This document shows positions 7,176-9,734 of a stretch of 9,734 nt of DNA, one piece after another. The notes below the pieces were generated by a model. It was not told where the DNA came from. It saw only the letters and a list, made by a program, of their open reading frames with translations, and did not search any database. The stretch's first letter is position 1; the number at the start of each line of letters is the position of its first letter. Origin of the DNA: an uncultured Ruminococcus sp. (lineage in GTDB: Bacteria > Bacillota > Clostridia > Oscillospirales > Acutalibacteraceae); NCBI GenBank assembly GCA_902767285.1, contig CACXHC010000006.1:1-9734 (forward strand), in the 5' to 3' direction. The position numbers and the translations under genes were made by a program.

Positions 7176-7310
7176 TAGATAAAACCACACATTTTCCACT
7201 TTTAACAAAAATAAATAAATTTTACAGTTTAGTTTTTCAGATTTAACATTTTCTATTAGTAAAAAAATGTGGAAAACAAAAAAGTTTTCCACATTTTAAC
7301 ATATTTCTTA
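7176..7310. promoter_or_regulatory. Divergent control region upstream of dnaA, with DnaA boxes
   Basis: This AT-rich stretch separates the rpmH and dnaA promoters. It holds a near-match box TTTTCCACT (7192-7200), two TTAACAT heptamers (7243-7249, 7296-7302) and two perfect TTTTCCACA boxes in opposite orientation (7268-7276 minus, 7285-7293 plus). In Bacillus the region upstream of dnaA is one half of a bipartite origin; here the upstream half is much poorer in boxes than the downstream half. No gene is seen. Confidence 0.6.
7264..7297. promoter_or_regulatory. Head-to-head DnaA-box dyad next to the dnaA promoter
   Basis: AAAATGTGGAAAAC (7264-7277) and GTTTTCCACATTTT (7284-7297) are exact inverted repeats of 14 bases with six A between. 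Each arm contains one TTTTCCACA box. The right arm ends 13 bases before the dnaA -35 element, where bound DnaA could affect RNA polymerase. This placement is typical of DnaA autoregulation. The dyad could also extrude as a cruciform. Confidence 0.75.
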
Positions 7311-7339
7311 TTGAAAAAAAGGCGTTATTATGATATAAT
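7311..7339 (+). promoter_or_regulatory. Sigma-A promoter of dnaA with extended -10
   Basis: TTGAAA (7311-7316) and a perfect TATAAT (7334-7339) are separated by 17 bases, and TG at 7331-7332 makes an extended -10. Transcription should start near 7346, leaving a leader of about 120 bases before the dnaA ATG. Confidence 0.88.
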
Positions 7340-7361
7340 TAATCTAATTGTTAAAATAGGT

Positions 7362-7441
7362 TTGTTGTTTTCATCATAAAACAGCAAGCCAACAAGGAAA
7401 ACTTGCAAATAAAAATTTGCAGGCAATCCGGATAAGCCGGA
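7362..7441 (+). promoter_or_regulatory. Structured dnaA mRNA leader (three hairpins)
   Basis: The leader can form three successive stems: TTGTTGTTTT (7362-7371) with AAAACAGCAA (7378-7387), including one G-U pair; TGCAAAT (7404-7410) with ATTTGCA (7415-7421); and TCCGG (7427-7431) with CCGGA (7437-7441). The last one ends 12 bases before the GGGGG ribosome binding site (7454-7458). They may influence mRNA stability or translation. No known riboswitch class is recognised. Confidence 0.4.
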
Positions 7442-7467
7442 AATTTTTTATATGGGGGTTTAATTAT

Positions 7468-8793
7468 ATGGACTCATTCAGCGATGCTTGGAAAATGGTA
7501 TGCGACTACTGCCAGCAGAGAACAACAAAAGTAGCATATCAAACATGGATCAGCCGAATAGAACCCAAAAGTATCGATTTGGGTTCAAGTACGGTAGTTC
7601 TTCTTGTTCCCACAGCATTTCACCGTGATACGGTAAAGCAATACTATCATACGACAATAAAAGATGCTCTCGCCGAGATTTTCGGGCAGAATTTCGAGAT
7701 AAAACTCGTTATCCCCGATGAACTCGACCGCAGTGACGCAATCTCTTCTTCCACAGATGACAATGACGATGAAGAAGATATTCCGCTTACATTCGATAAT
7801 TATATTGTTGGAGCATCAAACAAATTTGCACACGCTGCTGCACAGGCAGTTGCCCAAAAACCCGGAGCAGCATACAATCCGCTGTTTATATACGGAAATT
7901 CGGGACTCGGCAAAACTCATCTTCTCCACGCCATCAAAAACGAAATTCTTAAAAACGACAGCTCAATGAAAATCGCTTATGTAAAAGGCGATGATTTCAC
8001 AAACGAAATCGTCGATTCTCTCCGCCACGTCAGCCAAGCCGAATTTAGAGCAAAATACCGCAACGCAGACGTGCTTCTGGTAGATGACGTTCAGTTCATA
8101 GGCGGAAAAGAATCAACTCAAGAGGAATTTTTCCACACATTCAACACACTTTACGAATCTAAAAAGCAAATCGTTTTAACGTCAGACCGTCCGCCGAAAG
8201 AAATCAAAACGCTTGAGGACAGACTTCTCACCCGCTTTGAATGGGGACTTCTTGCCGATATTCAACCGCCGGATATTGAAACCCGCATAGCAATTATAAA
8301 GAGCAAAGCCGAATCTCTCGATTTTGAAATTCCCGATGATATATGCGAATTTATAGCGTCAAAACTCAAAACCAATGTCCGCCAGCTCGAAGGTGTGGTA
8401 AAAAGAATCAAAGCAAAGAGCTATCTCACAGGCGATAAACCGTCTATAACAATAGCTCGTGAGGTTATATCGGATGTTCAAACAAACGATGTTCCCATAC
8501 CCGTTACCGTTGAAAAAATAATTGAGGAAGTTGCCAGAACATACGGAGTAACACCCGATGAAATACGCTCGGTAAAAAGCAGACGTGCTACCCTCAGCCA
8601 AGCAAGACAAATCGCCATATACATAGTTCGTCAGGTAACAGGACTTTCGATGACCGCCATAGGCGATGAATTTGGTGGGCGTCACTACTCAACTATCGTG
8701 TACACAATGCAGGAAATGGAGAAAAAACTCGCAAAAGATACCAAAACCAAAGCAACTGTGGAAGATATAATCAAAAATATTCAAGATATGTAA
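7468..8793 (+). CDS. dnaA: Chromosomal replication initiator protein DnaA
   Basis: DnaA is the AAA+ ATPase that binds origin boxes, forms a filament on the trio single strand and opens the duplex for helicase loading. The 441-residue product has domain I (about 1-80, AYQTWISRIEP at 23-33), a short acidic linker (about 87-107, DDNDDEED), the AAA+ domain with Walker A GNSGLGKTH (143-151), Walker B VLLVDDVQF (202-210), sensor 1 LTSD (237-240), arginine finger R256 (LLTRFEWG) and sensor 2 R305 (NVRQLEGVV), and the DNA-binding domain IV (about 345-441). In domain IV the signature reads EFGGRHYSTI (401-410) where most DnaA proteins have GGRDHST: D and H are replaced by H406 and Y407. The ATG at 7468 has GGGGG nine bases upstream; an in-frame TTG at 7417 lacks this and the family sequence. 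Confidence 0.98.
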   Translation: MDSFSDAWKMVCDYCQQRTTKVAYQTWISRIEPKSIDLGSSTVVLLVPTAFHRDTVKQYYHTTIKDALAEIFGQNFEIKLVIPDELDRSDAISSSTDDNDDEEDIPLTFDNYIVGASNKFAHAAAQAVAQKPGAAYNPLFIYGNSGLGKTHLLHAIKNEILKNDSSMKIAYVKGDDFTNEIVDSLRHVSQAEFRAKYRNADVLLVDDVQFIGGKESTQEEFFHTFNTLYESKKQIVLTSDRPPKEIKTLEDRLLTRFEWGLLADIQPPDIETRIAIIKSKAESLDFEIPDDICEFIASKLKTNVRQLEGVVKRIKAKSYLTGDKPSITIAREVISDVQTNDVPIPVTVEKIIEEVARTYGVTPDEIRSVKSRRATLSQARQIAIYIVRQVTGLSMTAIGDEFGGRHYSTIVYTMQEMEKKLAKDTKTKATVEDIIKNIQDM

Positions 8794-8802
8794 TTTTTAT
8801 TT

Positions 8803-8836
8803 TTTTCGGTTAGAATTTCTATATTCTAACCGAAAA
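8803..8836. terminator. 14-bp hairpin just after dnaA
   Basis: TTTTCGGTTAGAAT (8803-8816) pairs perfectly with ATTCTAACCGAAAA (8823-8836) around a six-base loop. It starts nine bases past the dnaA stop codon, the right place for a terminator. However the T-rich run lies before the stem on the plus strand, and A-rich sequence follows it, so there is no U tract for either direction. It may be a weak terminator, a 3'-end stabiliser or a boundary element for the origin. Confidence 0.5.
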
Positions 8837-8905
8837 TCTCAATTAAACAGCTTTTTTATTTTTTGTCAAAAACTGGATTTTTAGACCATCCGAAGTTTTC
8901 CACAA

Positions 8906-8934
8906 TTCTCCACGGACTTATCAACATTTAACAT
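8906..8934 (+). repeat. 29-bp composite origin element, copy 1
   Basis: TTCTCCACG (8906-8914), three bases, TTATCAACA (8918-8926), one base, TTAACAT (8928-8934). The same order and spacing recur at 9333 and 9375. A full TTTTCCACA box lies one base upstream (8896-8904). Confidence 0.6.
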
Positions 8935-8954
8935 TCAATCACTCGAAATTTTCA

Positions 8955-9059
8955 ACATCCAATTTCATTTAATGTGGAAAACTTTTCAACATTCAACATC
9001 GAATTTCAAAATGTGTGGAATGTTGAAAGTTTTCAACATTTAATTAACATTCCACATTG
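8955..9059 (+). repeat. 105-bp direct repeat in oriC, copy 1
   Basis: This segment matches 9121-9225 at 103 of 105 positions with no gaps (differences at 8972 and 8994). It contains a head-to-head box pair (TGTGGAAAA, one C, TTTTCAACA; 8973-8991), an inverted TGTTGAAA/TTTTCAACA pair (9021-9038) and an 11-bp inverted repeat TGTGGAATGTT (9014-9024) with AACATTCCACA (9046-9056). With up to three mismatches the similarity extends left to 8949. Confidence 0.92.
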
Positions 9060-9120
9060 AATTCCTCGAAGTTTTCAACATTTAATTAACAATTAACATA
9101 AAAATCCTTGATTTTTTTCC

Positions 9121-9225
9121 ACATCCAATTTCATTTAGTGTGGAAAACTTTTCAACATTTAACATCGAATTTCAAAATGTGTGGAATGTTGAAAGTTTTC
9201 AACATTTAATTAACATTCCACATTG
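9121..9225 (+). repeat. 105-bp direct repeat in oriC, copy 2
   Basis: Second copy, offset 166 bases from copy 1. The box pair is at 9139-9157, the inverted TGTTGAAA/TTTTCAACA pair at 9187-9204 and the 11-bp inverted repeat at 9180-9190 with 9212-9222. The change at 9160 turns the TCAACAT of copy 1 into TTAACAT, a heptamer found elsewhere in the region. Confidence 0.92.
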
Positions 9226-9235
9226 GTTTTCCGAA

Positions 9236-9266
9236 TTTTCCACATACTTATCAACATTTGTCAACA
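9236..9266 (+). repeat. Composite origin element, divergent copy
   Basis: TTTTCCACA (9236-9244), three bases, TTATCAACA (9248-9256), one base, then TTGTCAACA (9258-9266) in place of the TTAACAT seen in the other copies. The box order and spacing are the same. Confidence 0.5.
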
Positions 9267-9332
9267 AAACACCTTTTTCGAGGTCGTTTGTTCACAATTT
9301 GTTCATAAAGTGTTCGAATTTTCGTGGTTGAG

Positions 9333-9403
9333 TTTTCCACAATTTTATCAACAATTAACATTGGGCTTTTTCGACTTTCCACGATTTTATCAACAATTAA
9401 CAT
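9333..9403 (+). repeat. Two composite origin elements repeated at 42-bp spacing
   Basis: Copy at 9333-9361: TTTTCCACA, three bases, TTATCAACA, one base, TTAACAT. Copy at 9375-9403: CTTTCCACG, three bases (ATT in both), TTATCAACA, one base, TTAACAT. The offset of 42 bp is close to four helical turns, so equivalent boxes would face the same side of the DNA. Two abutting boxes follow directly (TTTTCCACA 9408-9416, GTTTCCACA 9417-9425). Confidence 0.65.
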
Positions 9404-9458
9404 CGAGTTTTCCACAGTTTCCACATTACTCACAGGATTTTCAACATCCATTGTGAAT

Positions 9459-9478
9459 TATGTGGAATTATGTGGAAA
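9459..9478 (-). repeat. Tandem 10-bp repeat with minus-strand DnaA boxes
   Basis: TTATGTGGAA occurs twice back to back. The second copy leads into a perfect minus-strand box TGTGGAAAA (9471-9479); the first gives a near match TGTGGAATT (9461-9469). These are the only adjacent minus-oriented boxes and they lie between the main array and the unwinding module. Confidence 0.6.
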
Positions 9479-9523
9479 AAATCTACGAGAAATTTTTCCG
9501 ATGAGAATCGGTGTTTGAGGCAG

Positions 9524-9592
9524 TTTTCCACATTTCCTTGTCCCCTACTACTACTACTATAATATATTATATTATATCTCTTTATTTATCTC
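9524..9592 (+). other. Basal origin unwinding module: DnaA box, five DnaA-trios, AT-rich DUE
   Basis: A perfect box TTTTCCACA (9524-9532) is followed by a 12-base spacer ending in a C run (9542-9545), then five uninterrupted CTA triplets (9545-9559), which on the complementary strand read 3'-GAT-5', the DnaA-trio motif. The next 30 or so bases are almost pure A/T (TAATATATTATATTATAT). This box, GC-rich spacer, trios and AT-rich order is the arrangement described for B. subtilis and many other bacteria. DnaA would extend from the box onto the trio strand and melt the AT region. Confidence 0.88.
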
Positions 9593-9607
9593 GCAAAATT
9601 TTTTTAA

Positions 9608-9651
9608 ATTGCCGTTTGTTCTTTGTTCTAATTTATCGAACAAACGGCAAT
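9608..9651. terminator. 14-bp hairpin bordering the AT-rich unwinding region
   Basis: ATTGCCGTTTGTTC (9608-9621) is exactly complementary to GAACAAACGGCAAT (9638-9651) around a 16-base loop. Neither strand has a good U tract after the stem, so a classical terminator is not certain. It lies right after the unwinding region, probably ahead of the next gene (dnaN in many relatives, not in the window). Confidence 0.45.

Positions 9652-9734
<83 letters not shown>

Larger units (their letters stand above)
8896..9592. other. oriC: Chromosomal replication origin oriC (DnaA-box array plus unwinding module)
   Basis: The gene-free region after dnaA is packed with DnaA-box 9-mers. By eye there are nine TTTTCCACA (8896, 9115, 9236, 9333, 9408, 9524 on plus; 8973, 9139, 9471 on minus), seven TTTTCAACA (8949, 8983, 9030, 9072, 9149, 9196, 9438) and four TTATCAACA (8918, 9248, 9345, 9387). 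Seventeen of these twenty point the same way. Weaker matches add more (for example 8906, 9048, 9214, 9258, 9288, 9375, 9417). The canonical TTATCCACA was not found. The array ends in a box, C-rich spacer, trio repeats and AT-rich DNA, the order known for bacterial unwinding modules. Together with dnaA and a parS site, identification as oriC is very secure. Confidence 0.95.

Noticed and set aside
7417..7467. In-frame upstream TTG start that would add 17 residues to dnaA
   Set aside because: No ribosome binding site, it runs through the leader hairpins, and the added residues do not resemble DnaA; ATG at 7468 has GGGGG at good spacing.
9140..9518. Short overlapping open frames on both strands of the origin
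   Set aside because: They are made of repeated DnaA-box sequence and AT-rich DNA, lack ribosome binding sites and resemble no protein.
8896..9532. CRISPR-like appearance of the regularly repeated short motifs
   Set aside because: Repeats are 9-mers with irregular spacing and no unique spacers of constant length; they fit DnaA boxes.
9575..9592. E. coli type 13-mer (GATCTNTTNTTTT) in the AT-rich region
   Set aside because: TATCTCTTTATTTAT resembles it, but the first and an inner base differ, and the trio module explains the region better.

Overview
The window is the chromosomal replication-origin neighbourhood of a low-to-moderate GC Gram-positive bacterium. The gene order (rpmH-rnpA-yidD-yidC-jag-mnmE-mnmG-rsmG on the minus strand, divergent from dnaA on the plus strand) is the classic Firmicutes oriC layout. 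The jag gene, a YidC without a lipoprotein signal, the AGGAGG-type ribosome binding sites and the protein sequences point to class Clostridia, perhaps the Ruminococcaceae/Oscillospiraceae. The family is inferred from protein flavour only and is not proven.

Layout. Bases 1-81 hold a strong hairpin that probably ends the minus-strand operon. From 82 to 7104 there are eight minus-strand genes, read right to left: ribosomal protein L34 (rpmH, 44 aa), the RNase P protein (rnpA), the membrane insertion factors yidD and yidC, the RNA-binding protein jag/khpB, the tRNA wobble-uridine modification pair mnmE and mnmG, and the 16S rRNA methyltransferase rsmG. A perfect 16-bp parS centromere-like site lies inside mnmG. 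Bases 7105-7467 are a divergent control region with a near-perfect sigma-A promoter facing each way and a dyad of DnaA boxes next to the dnaA promoter. dnaA runs 7468-8793. Bases 8794-9734 have no gene and carry the origin: about 20 good DnaA-box 9-mers, two 105-bp direct repeats, a recurring 29-bp composite of three motifs, then a basal unwinding module (DnaA box, C-rich spacer, five perfect CTA trios, AT-rich stretch). The window ends in 33 A residues, which looks like a contig end.

How the parts fit. DnaA made from the plus-strand gene should bind the box array downstream, load from the last box onto the trios and open the AT-rich DNA. It should also bind the dyad at its own promoter (autoregulation). 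The parS site would let ParB/SMC organise the origin region. The minus-strand genes serve translation, RNase P, membrane insertion and tRNA/rRNA modification, and are read in the direction of the leftward fork.

No new multi-gene system is visible; the genes are all well-known families. The unusual content is in the DNA architecture: an origin with no canonical TTATCCACA box but many TTTTCCACA, TTTTCAACA and TTATCAACA boxes, paired with a DnaA whose DNA-recognition signature reads GGRHYST rather than GGRDHST; fixed-spacing composite elements; and a strong RNA structure between rpmH and rnpA.
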